56,815 nt of DNA from a virus. Numbering within the stretch: the stretch's first letter is position 1; each line of letters opens with the position of its first letter. A model generated the notes under the pieces. It did not search any database. It was given only the letters and a program-made list of their open reading frames with translations, and was not told the origin of the DNA. The stretch is taken from positions 1 to 56,815 of IMG/VR virus record IMGVR_UViG_3300031952_000019. One strand, given 5' to 3'. This document shows positions 33,038-40,619 of this stretch, piece after piece. Made by a program: the position numbers and the translations under genes.

Positions 33038-33820
33038 ATGGCTGGATCAAATAATTTTTTACAATTTGATGTTAATAAGAATAATATCCAAAGCATTGCG
33101 GATTATGTTGCAAGTACTTATCGAACAGGTGGAGTAACTTCTGGAGTTGCTCCTTCGAGTATTCACAATAGATTATTCTATCAATTAAGTACAATGGTGG
33201 CAGCTTTAGGAACAGCTCTTGCGAATAAGGGGTATACAGTTAGTGATGATAGCATAGCGAACTTAACAACTTTATTACAGAGCGTGATAGCGGTCAATGC
33301 TGATTGGAACGCAACTTCTGGGGTTGCTCAAATTTTAAATAAACCAACTATAAGTGCAGTTCCTCCGGGATCAATTTTAGTTTGGCCTACACAGATTGTT
33401 CCTTATGGATATTTAGAATGTAATGGAGCGTCAAAATTGATTACTAGTTATATTGATTTGTATAATGTTATTGGTTATCAATATGGGCAATTAGATTCCT
33501 CTCATTTTAATCTTCCTGATTATCGAGGATATTTTCTACGAGGTTGGGATCATGGAGCAAATAAAGATCCGGATAAATTAACTCGCTCAGATAGAGGTGA
33601 CGGAACCAGTGGAGATCATACTGGTACAAAAGAAGCAGATACTTTTAAGAGCCATGTTCATTCTAATAAACTTCAAGACATGTATCATCCATATAGTTTT
33701 GGTGGTGCTATGCCACAAGTAGGGGCAGGGGGAAATAATGGTAATTACAATACAGATGCTACAGGCGGAAATGAAACTAGACCAATAAACATAAATGTTA
33801 TGTATATTATCAAGACATAA
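33038..33820 (+). CDS. Tail fibre with collar domain
   Basis: The 260-residue product ends in a Phage_Tail_Collar-like domain (~110-255): PPGSILVWPTQIVPYGYLEC, FNLPDYRGYFLRGWDHGANK, and a final RPININVMYIIKT. Such collar fibres are exposed at the tail tip and help host binding. The N-terminal ~100 residues are helical with few charges. AAGGAGG precedes the ATG. Confidence 0.88.
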   Translation: MAGSNNFLQFDVNKNNIQSIADYVASTYRTGGVTSGVAPSSIHNRLFYQLSTMVAALGTALANKGYTVSDDSIANLTTLLQSVIAVNADWNATSGVAQILNKPTISAVPPGSILVWPTQIVPYGYLECNGASKLITSYIDLYNVIGYQYGQLDSSHFNLPDYRGYFLRGWDHGANKDPDKLTRSDRGDGTSGDHTGTKEADTFKSHVHSNKLQDMYHPYSFGGAMPQVGAGGNNGNYNTDATGGNETRPININVMYIIKT

Positions 33821-33836
33821 AAGGGGTAAAGTAGCG

Positions 33837-33965
33837 ATGATATTAATAGTAAAATTGATTAAAATAGGTTATAATAATCATGTAAAAGATTTGTCTGATA
33901 ATTTGCAGGCAATCTTTGTTATATATAGTAACTCTATAATTGATGCCACTAGCAGGAAAAGTTAA
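33837..33965 (+). CDS. Possible 42-residue peptide
   Basis: A short frame starts MILIVKLIKIGYNN, preceded by AGGGG at a rather long ten-base spacing. It lies in the 214-base gap between the collar fibre and the lysis genes. It is hydrophobic at the start but has no clear membrane segment. Base content and low motif content make it doubtful; the gap otherwise shows only AT-rich sequence and the ribosome site of the next gene. Confidence 0.3.
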   Translation: MILIVKLIKIGYNNHVKDLSDNLQAIFVIYSNSIIDATSRKS

Positions 33966-34034
33966 GAGTATGAAATTAATCATGAAGATTCAATAGAAAG
34001 GAGTGGCGTCGAAAAAAGTTTGGAGGAAAAACTT

Positions 34035-34436
34035 ATGAAAAAGATTCTGTTGATATTATTTGTAGTTGTTGTCGGTATATTATGTCCACTCGTTTCGTTG
34101 CATAATGGTGGGACAGCAACACTCCCTCCCGGGACATTGACTAGTGTAGACAAAAGTAAAAATTATTTTGATGAATTGAGGCATCAAGTAGGTTTTTGTG
34201 AAAGCGGGAATAAACATGATGGAGTTTGGGGAGACGGTGGATTGGCGTATGGCAAGTATCAATTTCATAAAAGAACTTTTGATTGGATGAAAAAAAAGGC
34301 TAGAAGACCTGAACTGAAAAGAGAGAACTTACAAGATCAAGAATGGTTGTTTGCGTGGGCGCTTAAAAATGGTTATGGCAGTCATTGGACATGTTATACA
34401 AAAATAATGAAGAAGGGAAAAATATGTGGTACTTAA
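34035..34436 (+). CDS. Lysozyme/transglycosylase-like endolysin with N-terminal membrane segment
   Basis: The 133-residue product begins MKKILLILFVVVVGILCPLV, a signal or signal-anchor segment, followed by a lysozyme-like domain: VGFCESGNKHDGVWGDGG with the likely catalytic glutamate, LAYGKYQFHKRTFDWM and LFAWALKNGYGSHWTCY. This fits a peptidoglycan-cleaving lysis enzyme exported by the Sec route. The ATG at 34035 has GGAGG eight bases upstream. It overlaps the spanin gene by 13 bases. Confidence 0.75.
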   Translation: MKKILLILFVVVVGILCPLVSLHNGGTATLPPGTLTSVDKSKNYFDELRHQVGFCESGNKHDGVWGDGGLAYGKYQFHKRTFDWMKKKARRPELKRENLQDQEWLFAWALKNGYGSHWTCYTKIMKKGKICGT

Positions 34437-34924
34437 ATCCTAAGAATTTGGCGTTAATAGCTTTGTTGGTTGTCAGTGTTATGGCAAGTGGGTTATACCT
34501 TTGGCAACGTAACACCGTTATTAAGCAAAAAAGTGAAATTGGTCTTTTGAAAGTATCAAATGAGAGTTTACAAGGGCAGATCGAAGATTATAAAAAGAAT
34601 ATTCTTGCAATGAAGAAGGCACAAAAAGAACAACAGCAGATAGCAAATGATACAGCACAACTTTTATCGGATGTAAATAAAATGGTTGAATCAAAATGTA
34701 TAGGAGGAAAAGATGAAAAGAGTATTAGTGATATTACTTATTACTTTAATTCTAATGGCAAGCTGTCTTCCGGTAGTACAGAAGCCAACGGAAAAGCAGT
34801 GTCCAAAGCCGATCCGTCCCATATTAGTGGATGGACAACAAAACAACTAGTTGAAAATTATTTGGTGATGATTGATTATGTATTGAAATTGGAAAGGAGT
34901 ATTTCTTGTTATGAAAGCAATTAA
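34424..34924 (+). CDS. Inner-membrane spanin (Rz-like)
   Basis: The 166-residue product has an N-terminal membrane anchor (LALIALLVVSVMASGLYLW), then a periplasmic coiled coil (VIKQKSEIGLLKVSNESLQG ... MKKAQKEQQQIANDTAQ) and a C-terminal helix with CYESN at the end. This is the layout of an i-spanin, which links the inner membrane to an outer-membrane partner and fuses them at lysis. The partner gene lies inside it in another frame. AGAAGGG precedes the chosen ATG. Confidence 0.8.
   Translation: MWYLNPKNLALIALLVVSVMASGLYLWQRNTVIKQKSEIGLLKVSNESLQGQIEDYKKNILAMKKAQKEQQQIANDTAQLLSDVNKMVESKCIGGKDEKSISDITYYFNSNGKLSSGSTEANGKAVSKADPSHISGWTTKQLVENYLVMIDYVLKLERSISCYESN
34713..34850 (+). CDS. Outer-membrane spanin (Rz1-like), nested gene
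   Basis: The 45-residue product has a lipoprotein signal: a basic MKR, the hydrophobic VLVILLITLIL, and the lipobox LMASC with the modified cysteine at residue 18. A short proline-containing mature part follows (LPVVQKPTEKQCPKPIRPI). It lies wholly within the Rz-like gene in the +1 frame and has its own AGGAGG five bases before the ATG. The match to the Rz1 plan is very good. It indicates a host with an outer membrane. Confidence 0.85.
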   Translation: MKRVLVILLITLILMASCLPVVQKPTEKQCPKPIRPILVDGQQNN

Positions 34925-35153
34925 AGATATATTATTATCATTGTTTGGAGTAGGGGGCATCTCAATGATGAGATTTCTTACTTTCTTTGTGATAGTAGAT
35001 ATAATGTTGGTTTGGACAATATCCTGTGTTAAGGCTGGTTTTGTCATACAAGATATTCCAACAGGAGTCGCAGGAATTTTTCTTGCGATAATTGCGGGTA
35101 AATTAGGGCAAAGATTTGCCGAGAATGATGGAGAACAAAAAAAAGAGAAGTAA
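34911..35153 (+). CDS. Holin candidate
   Basis: The 80-residue product has two hydrophobic segments (MRFLTFFVIVDIMLVWTISC, ~20-39; GVAGIFLAIIAGKLG, ~52-66) and a basic/acidic charged tail (RFAENDGEQKKEK). This matches small two-pass phage holins. Its place right after the spanins supports a lysis role. The ATG overlaps the spanin end by 14 bases and has AAGGAG at a long spacing, so expression may be weak or timed. Confidence 0.65.
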   Translation: MKAIKDILLSLFGVGGISMMRFLTFFVIVDIMLVWTISCVKAGFVIQDIPTGVAGIFLAIIAGKLGQRFAENDGEQKKEK

Positions 35154-35156
35154 ATT

Positions 35157-35285
35157 ATGGAAGCTTTTTTAATTGGTATAGCAGTTGGAGCAATTGCGGC
35201 CAGTGTTGTGTTTTTCTTTATTTGGAAAAATAATAAAGCAAGGGTTAACGATGCATTGGAAATTGCATATACAAAGTTTAAGTAA
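35157..35285 (+). CDS. Small membrane protein in lysis cluster
   Basis: The 42-residue product (MEAFLIGIAVGAIAASVVFF then FIWKNNK) has one membrane segment and a short basic cytoplasmic tail. GAGAAG precedes the ATG. It could be a holin regulator or second pore protein, but that is a guess from position. Confidence 0.55.
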   Translation: MEAFLIGIAVGAIAASVVFFFIWKNNKARVNDALEIAYTKFK

Positions 35286-35296
35286 AAGGTATTTTT

Positions 35297-35815
35297 ATGA
35301 AGTCAATAATTATTATTGGATGTGCTCCCTGTTGGGAAGAAGATTTTGAAAATTTTAAAATTCTTGTTGATGAGTTTGATGTTATGGCGATAGGGGCTGA
35401 TTGTCCTTACGGTGGAGCCATCCAATATTTTGCCACTTACCATTTTGTGGATATCCCTATTTACAAGATGAGAAGAAAGAATGCGAATTGCAATTTAGAT
35501 TTTAAAGTCATTTGCCATAAAAATCAATTGGCGAGTGGAGAGAAGTTAGATGTTGACATAGTTGAGCTTCACAAGACTCCTTCGGGGTCTTCTTCTTTGT
35601 TGGGGGCGGCAGCGGCAATTCATCTTGGTTATAAAAATATAGTATTGTGTGGGTGTCCCATGGAAGGGGACAACAAGAACAAGATTACCCCCTATAATAC
35701 TTTTCAAATAGGGTGGGCAAGCAGACTTTCAGAAATAAAGAATTATGTTCGTTCCATGAGCGGTTATACAAAGGAGATTTTAGGAAGACCCACAAAAGAA
35801 TGGCTTGGTATTTAA
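35297..35815 (+). CDS. MptE/DUF115-like protein, sugar-related
   Basis: The 172-residue product begins IIIIGCAPCWEEDFENFK, a Rossmann-like start, and has TPSGSSSLLGAAAAIHLGYK (~96-115) then NIVLCGCPM. The latter parts resemble the DUF115 (MptE-like) domain found in many glycan-cluster proteins, such as those of flagellin sialic-acid/pseudaminic-acid transfer. The assignment is by pattern. It opens the glycan gene island immediately after the lysis genes. Confidence 0.55.
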   Translation: MKSIIIIGCAPCWEEDFENFKILVDEFDVMAIGADCPYGGAIQYFATYHFVDIPIYKMRRKNANCNLDFKVICHKNQLASGEKLDVDIVELHKTPSGSSSLLGAAAAIHLGYKNIVLCGCPMEGDNKNKITPYNTFQIGWASRLSEIKNYVRSMSGYTKEILGRPTKEWLGI

Positions 35816-35838
35816 TAATTGGTTAGGAGACGACCATA

Positions 35839-36390
35839 ATGATATTTAAAAGCATAGGAAAAAATGTTAAGATTTTTAATTCTGCAAAAATAATTTGCCC
35901 AGAAAACATAACAATTGGAGATGAAACTTTAATTGCTGATTTTTCATTTCTTTATGCAGTTGGTAAAGGAATAGAAATTGGTAATTTTTGCCATATAACT
36001 GAGCATGGGATAATTCAGGCTGGTGGTTTGGTAAAGATGGGGGACTTTTCTGCAATAGGCCCACGGACAACTATTTTGGCGGCTTCAGATGATTATGAAG
36101 GAAACGGATTTATTGGGTTGGCTGTGTTTGGTGATAAGTATCGGAAGCTATCATTTAAAGACGTCACTATCGGTCGTCATGCCCATATAGGAATGGGTTG
36201 TATTATAATGCCAGGGGTTACAATCGGGGATGGCTGTTCAATTGGTGCAGGAAGTTTAGTAACAAAAGATATGCCTGAATGGACGATTTGTTATGGGCAT
36301 CCTTGTAAACCAATAAAGGCAAAGCCAAGAGAAAAGCAATTACAGATGGAAAAGGAATTTTTAAACGGGTATTATGGGCATGCTTACTAG
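35839..36390 (+). CDS. Hexapeptide acyltransferase (LbH fold)
   Basis: The 183-residue product has left-handed beta-helix hexads throughout (ENITIGDETLIADF, GRHAHIGMGCIIMPGVTIGD, GCSIGAGSLVTKDMPEWTIC) and the YGHPCKPIKAK end typical of sugar O- or N-acetyltransferases of the WbbJ/maltose-acetyltransferase group. A histidine in HAHIG is at the usual catalytic place. It would add an acyl group from acyl-CoA to a sugar. GGAGACG precedes the ATG. Its nearness to the mutase-like gene may be meaningful. Confidence 0.85.
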   Translation: MIFKSIGKNVKIFNSAKIICPENITIGDETLIADFSFLYAVGKGIEIGNFCHITEHGIIQAGGLVKMGDFSAIGPRTTILAASDDYEGNGFIGLAVFGDKYRKLSFKDVTIGRHAHIGMGCIIMPGVTIGDGCSIGAGSLVTKDMPEWTICYGHPCKPIKAKPREKQLQMEKEFLNGYYGHAY

Positions 36391-36396
36391 GGTAGT

Positions 36397-36486
36397 ATGA
36401 TGGTTGCAAACAGAGCATACTTTAACAAGTCCAACAATCCTGTGGTTGTTGGGTGGGACACTTGCCGAGCCTCTGCCCATATTTAA
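36397..36486 (+). CDS. Possible 29-residue peptide
   Basis: A short frame (MMVANRAYFNKSNNPVVVGW plus nine more residues) fills the gap between the acyltransferase and the mutase-like gene, but no convincing ribosome site precedes it. It could simply be leader sequence. No similarity to a cobalamin-binding domain is visible. Confidence 0.25.
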   Translation: MMVANRAYFNKSNNPVVVGWDTCRASAHI

Positions 36487-36494
36487 GGAATATT

Positions 36495-38066
36495 ATGGAT
36501 AATTTGTACACCCCACAATCGATTCCTAATTTTGATTATACCAAGGATTTAGGTGATCCTGGAAAAGCCCCTTATACTCGTGGGATTTACGCGAACATGT
36601 ACAAAGGAAAAGAATTTACGATGCGCCAATTAACGGGTTTCGGTTTGCCTGAAGATACTAACAAGAGAATGAAGTTCATGCTGGAGAATGGAGCTACCGG
36701 ATTGAGTGTGCTTTTTGATTTCCCAACTATTCAGATGTACGATTCTGATGATAAAGTTTCAGAGGGTCATGTAGGATTTTCTGGAGTATGTGTAGATTCG
36801 ATAGAGGATATGTACGATCTTTTTGAGGGGATCGACATTAAAAAAGTATCCATATCAATTGTAACACACTATCCAACGAACACTGCAATCTTATTTTCGA
36901 TGTTCTTGGCTATGGTAGAAGAGAAAAAGATTTCTTTCAGTGAGTTGAGAGGAAGTGTACAAAATGACGCCACGATGGAAGAGGTAGTAAGATGTGGAGC
37001 AGAATTTATTTCACCTAAGAATTGTTTCCGGATTCAATGCGATAACTTTGAATTCATAATGAAGAACATTCCCAAGTGGAATCCCATAACTTTGAACGGG
37101 TACAATTTAAGAGAGTGTGGGACATCGGCGATAACAGAAATGGCGGTGGCTATATCAAACGGAGTGGCAACGATCAATGAAATAGTCTTGAGAGGGTACA
37201 TGCCAAGTGAAATTGCCAGCAGGATTGCATTCTTTTGGTCTATCGATAGGAACTTCTTTGAAGAAGTTTCAAGGCTCCGTGCAGTGAGAAGAGTTTGGTA
37301 TAAGTTGATGAAATACAAGTTCAACATTACTGAAGGCAAAGGATTGTTGATGAGATGTCATGTTCAGACTTCTGGCATTTCCTTAACGAAACAAGAGCCT
37401 TTAAATAATATTGTTAGATCAGCCTACCAAGCTTTATCCGCTGTGTTTGGCGGTGTACAGTCATTGCACGTAGATTCATACGACGAAGCTTACTCAGTTC
37501 CTACAGAAGAAGCAGCTTTAATTTCCTTGAGAACACAGCAGATTATCCAAGATGAGACTGGTGTAACGGATGTGATTGACCCTCTGGGCGGGTCTTACTT
37601 TATAGAAGCTCTCACGAACAAAATTGAAAAAGAATTGCTTAATGAAATTAATAAAATAGAAAACAATGGAGGGTATATTTATCTGCTTCAATCTGGAAAG
37701 TTGCACAAAGAAGTTTCTGTCTTTGCATATGATCAACAGAAGAAAATGGAAGATGGCTCTATCCCTATTGTTGGAGTAAATAAATATAAGCGGCAAAATG
37801 TAAGTACACCCGTGAGCATGTTCCAATATCCCTTGGGGGTAGAAGAAAAACAAAAAGACAAGTTAATTTTATTGAGAGCCAAGAGAGACAATAAAAAAGT
37901 TAAGAAAACTTTGGCCGATCTTGAAAGAGTTTGTGGAACGAAAGAAAATGTAATTCCATATTGTATTGAGTGCGCCAAGGCAAGATGTACAGAAGGGGAA
38001 ATGTTTAAGTCGTTTAAGAATGCATTTGGGCTTTGGAAGGAGAAGAACGTATGGGTATGGCAGTAG
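36495..38066 (+). CDS. Methylmalonyl-CoA mutase large-subunit homologue
   Basis: The 523-residue product is clearly in the acyl-CoA mutase family (MM_CoA_mutase). Seen motifs: PYTRGIYANMYKGKEFTMRQ (26-45), GLSVLFDFPT (69-78), SVQNDATMEEVVRCG (154-168), NPITLNGYNLRECGTSA, LMRCHVQTSGISLTKQEP, LHVDSYDEAYSVPTEEA and IDPLGGSYFIE. It has no cobalamin-binding domain (no D-x-H-x-x-G) and would need a separate small subunit. Aligned to known enzymes, the catalytic His of GYH is Asn204, the Tyr after TMRQ is Leu46, and the Ala before FD is Leu73, but the Arg of the carboxylate pocket is kept (Arg166). AAGGA precedes the ATG. Substrate and activity are unknown. Confidence 0.85.
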   Translation: MDNLYTPQSIPNFDYTKDLGDPGKAPYTRGIYANMYKGKEFTMRQLTGFGLPEDTNKRMKFMLENGATGLSVLFDFPTIQMYDSDDKVSEGHVGFSGVCVDSIEDMYDLFEGIDIKKVSISIVTHYPTNTAILFSMFLAMVEEKKISFSELRGSVQNDATMEEVVRCGAEFISPKNCFRIQCDNFEFIMKNIPKWNPITLNGYNLRECGTSAITEMAVAISNGVATINEIVLRGYMPSEIASRIAFFWSIDRNFFEEVSRLRAVRRVWYKLMKYKFNITEGKGLLMRCHVQTSGISLTKQEPLNNIVRSAYQALSAVFGGVQSLHVDSYDEAYSVPTEEAALISLRTQQIIQDETGVTDVIDPLGGSYFIEALTNKIEKELLNEINKIENNGGYIYLLQSGKLHKEVSVFAYDQQKKMEDGSIPIVGVNKYKRQNVSTPVSMFQYPLGVEEKQKDKLILLRAKRDNKKVKKTLADLERVCGTKENVIPYCIECAKARCTEGEMFKSFKNAFGLWKEKNVWVWQ

Positions 38067-38683
38067 GAGTTCATCGTATAACTGAAGATTTTGAAAAGGC
38101 ATTGTGTGACTACACAGGGGCAAAGTATGCCATTGCTGTTGACAATCAGAGTAATGCTTTATTTCTTTCATTATCCTATGAGGGTGTAAATGGAAAAGAA
38201 ATATATATCCCAGCAAGAACATACCCTTCAGTTCCTTGTGAGATCATTCGTGCTGGAGGTAAGGTAAAATTTATCCAATCAAATAGAGAAACATTAAAGG
38301 GAGCTTATCAGTTAATTGGATCGAAAACATGGGATAGTGCATTGCGGTTTACTTTCAATATGTATATACCAGACACCTTTATGTGTATCTCTTTTACAGG
38401 TGCTTATAAGCATTTGAAGCTTTCAAAAGGTGGGGCAATACTTACCGATAATCATGACGCTTATCTTTGGTTTAAGAGGTCAAGATTTTCTGGTAGAAGA
38501 GAGTGTTCTTATTTTGATGATAATTTTGATATGCTAGGGATTAATTGTTATATGATGCCAGAGCTTGCAGCTAGAGGGCTTTTATTAATTCAGCAATTTT
38601 ATGATAGCAATAACAACCCAAAGAGTAATGAGGATATAGAATTGCCATATCCAGATTTAAGTAAATTTGAGGTGTACAAATGA
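38051..38683 (+). CDS. Short DegT/DnrJ-type aminotransferase homologue
   Basis: The 210-residue product matches the N-terminal and middle parts of sugar aminotransferases (DegT/DnrJ/EryC1): YTGAKYAIAVDNQSNALFLS, IYIPARTYPSVPCEIIRAGG, SFTGAYKHLKLSKGGAILTD with the PLP lysine in YKHL, and NCYMMPELAARGLLLIQQF. It is about 160 residues shorter than the usual 370, lacking the C-terminal domain, yet ends in a stop that overlaps the next start, so the shortening is not a random break. It could be a structural or reduced-activity form. AAGGAG precedes the ATG; the start overlaps the mutase end. Confidence 0.75.
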   Translation: MGMAVGVHRITEDFEKALCDYTGAKYAIAVDNQSNALFLSLSYEGVNGKEIYIPARTYPSVPCEIIRAGGKVKFIQSNRETLKGAYQLIGSKTWDSALRFTFNMYIPDTFMCISFTGAYKHLKLSKGGAILTDNHDAYLWFKRSRFSGRRECSYFDDNFDMLGINCYMMPELAARGLLLIQQFYDSNNNPKSNEDIELPYPDLSKFEVYK

Positions 38684-39384
38684 AAATTGAATTGTACACA
38701 TTTACATATAATGATGAAGATTTTCTTCCATTTTTTCTTCAATACTATTCACTTATTGTAGATAGGATGACGTTTATTGATAGTGGATCAACAGATAGAA
38801 CTTTGGAATTAATTAAAGATCATGAAGTGGTTCAGACAGGATTGACATGGTGGGATTGGGATAATTTGCATAGTATCAGGGATAGTATTTGGAGAGACTC
38901 AGAGTTTGATTTGATTTTCTTTCCTGATTTGGATGAGATATTTTATAAAGAGAATTTGAGACAATGGTTGGATGGGCACAGGTCAGCAATATACAAGATG
39001 AAAGGATATCAAATGGTATCAAGGGAGTTCCCTGAATTAGAGACTAATATATTGGATATTAAAAGAGGTTGTCCTTTGCCTCTGCATGATAAGTATACAA
39101 TATTTAACCCTAAAGCAGATTTGAAATTTGTTGACGCCCATAATATAGCAACTACTTCAAGAAACATTAACATGCTTGAAATTAAATTGTTGCATTATAA
39201 ATACCTAGGTGCTGACAATATGGTGAGAAGAGCAAACTTAATAATTGACAGAGTACCAAGGGGAAGTTTCAGTAAGAACATAGATGGGAATATTTTGGTT
39301 AAGTTCCCCGCATTTATAAAAACTAAGAGAGAGTATCAAATAGAAATTGAAGAGATGTTAGAAAAATCTATTGCGGTGATATAG
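38680..39384 (+). CDS. Glycosyltransferase, GT2-like
   Basis: The 234-residue product begins MKIELYTFTYNDEDFLPFFL and has FIDSGSTDRTLEL and DLIFFPDLDEIFY, where SGSTD and D-x-D-E are the GT-A nucleotide-sugar and metal-binding sites. This is a GT2/GT92-like transferase of 'TDRT' type. It overlaps the DegT gene by four bases (ATGA) and is likely coupled to it. The sugar it moves is unknown. Confidence 0.8.
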   Translation: MKIELYTFTYNDEDFLPFFLQYYSLIVDRMTFIDSGSTDRTLELIKDHEVVQTGLTWWDWDNLHSIRDSIWRDSEFDLIFFPDLDEIFYKENLRQWLDGHRSAIYKMKGYQMVSREFPELETNILDIKRGCPLPLHDKYTIFNPKADLKFVDAHNIATTSRNINMLEIKLLHYKYLGADNMVRRANLIIDRVPRGSFSKNIDGNILVKFPAFIKTKREYQIEIEEMLEKSIAVI

Positions 39385-39386
39385 AA

Positions 39387-40121
39387 ATGATTACATCAGT
39401 TCCACATAATTACTATAAGAGAGCAGATTCAAAAGCTGATTGTAGTTTTGGGAATGTTCTTTTTACGATAGCTGGGATAATTGGAGTAGCCACAAAGAAT
39501 AGATATTCTTATGGGTTTTACCCTTGGGTGAATCAAGAATATTTTGTTAATAAATTACCGGAAGTAGGTAATGCACATTTTGATAATTTTCAGAACCCAA
39601 TAACATTTCAAGGGTTTGATGTTGGTTTTTGTGGATTTGATATTCCTGATAATGTAAAAATAAATGGTTATTTTGGGAGCGAGAAATATTTTGAACATTG
39701 TAAAAACTTAATAAGGTATTATTTTACAATGAAGGATTTGTGTGGTTGTTACAAAGATTGCATTATCATACATTGTAGAAATTATAACGATGATTGCGCT
39801 GGAATACAACCTTTGCCCAGAAAATATTATTTAGACGCTTTAAAAAAAATGCCAGATAAAAAGGTAATAGTGATAACTGATAATATAGATAAGGCGAAAG
39901 CCACAATAAAGAAGGATTTTATTTATGTGAGCAATACACCGATAATTGATTTTTATTTGCTTACTAAAGCTGAATATTTAATAATGGGTAATAGTACATT
40001 TAGTTGGTGGGGGGCTTGGTTGAGTAATGCAAAAACAGTTGCTCCTGCTAATTGGTATTCGGGAATATTTAAGGATTGTCCAACTAAAGATTTATATTGT
40101 AAAGAATGGGAGGTAATATAA
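39387..40121 (+). CDS. GT11 (alpha-1,2-fucosyltransferase) like protein
   Basis: The 244-residue product has the GT11 C-terminal motif: DFYLLTKAEYLIMGNSTFSW then WGAWLS (~193-216), and a motif-I-like IIIHCRNYNDDCAG, which differs from the usual H-x-R-R-x-D by losing the second arginine. KKVIVITDNIDKAK fits the nucleotide-binding strand. It would transfer fucose or a related deoxysugar. The stop overlaps the next ATG (TAATG). Confidence 0.75.
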   Translation: MITSVPHNYYKRADSKADCSFGNVLFTIAGIIGVATKNRYSYGFYPWVNQEYFVNKLPEVGNAHFDNFQNPITFQGFDVGFCGFDIPDNVKINGYFGSEKYFEHCKNLIRYYFTMKDLCGCYKDCIIIHCRNYNDDCAGIQPLPRKYYLDALKKMPDKKVIVITDNIDKAKATIKKDFIYVSNTPIIDFYLLTKAEYLIMGNSTFSWWGAWLSNAKTVAPANWYSGIFKDCPTKDLYCKEWEVI

Positions 40122-40618
40122 TGCCGATAAAAGAAGATTTTCTTAAAAAGTATTTTAACAATGTTTTTGTAGAAACAGGTTCGGGTGATGGGTCGGCAAT
40201 ACAAATAGCGGCTAATGCTGGATTTCGAGAAATTTATTCAATCGAGTTATCACCAGTATGGTACAAACATTGCCAGCAAAAGTTTAAAGTATTTGGTAAT
40301 GTAAAATTGATATTTGGAGATTCAAGGTTTGCTTTGGAACAAGTAATAAATAAAATACATGAGCCAATTACGTTTTGGCTTGACGCCCACTGTTCCGGGG
40401 GGGAAACTGCCGGTGGGGATATCATCCCTATATTTGATGAAATAAAAATAATAAGTAGACATAAGATAAAAACCCATACGATTGCTATTGATGATATGAG
40501 ATGTTGTAATAATCAAGATGAGATGATAAAGGAACTATTATTGATCAACTCCGATTATAAAATTATATATGAGGATAGTAGTCTGTTTAAAAACGATATT
40601 TTAGTAGCAAAGGTATGA
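40121..40618 (+). CDS. Methyltransferase-like protein
   Basis: The 165-residue product begins MPIKEDFLKKYFNNVFVETG and has VETGSGDGSAIQIAANAG, a motif I resembling a SAM-binding loop, then IYSIELSP (acid at strand 2), LIFGDSRFAL, and a catalytic-core-like FWLDAHCSGGETAGGDI. This is a small Rossmann methyltransferase of the sort found in O-antigen clusters. GGAGG lies seven bases before the chosen ATG. Confidence 0.7.
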   Translation: MPIKEDFLKKYFNNVFVETGSGDGSAIQIAANAGFREIYSIELSPVWYKHCQQKFKVFGNVKLIFGDSRFALEQVINKIHEPITFWLDAHCSGGETAGGDIIPIFDEIKIISRHKIKTHTIAIDDMRCCNNQDEMIKELLLINSDYKIIYEDSSLFKNDILVAKV

Positions 40619-40619
40619 A

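Noticed and set aside
33847-33875. TATAAT before the lysis genes as a promoter
   Set aside because: The box (33870-33875) is good but there is no -35 match at the correct spacing; AT-rich gaps often contain such hexamers.
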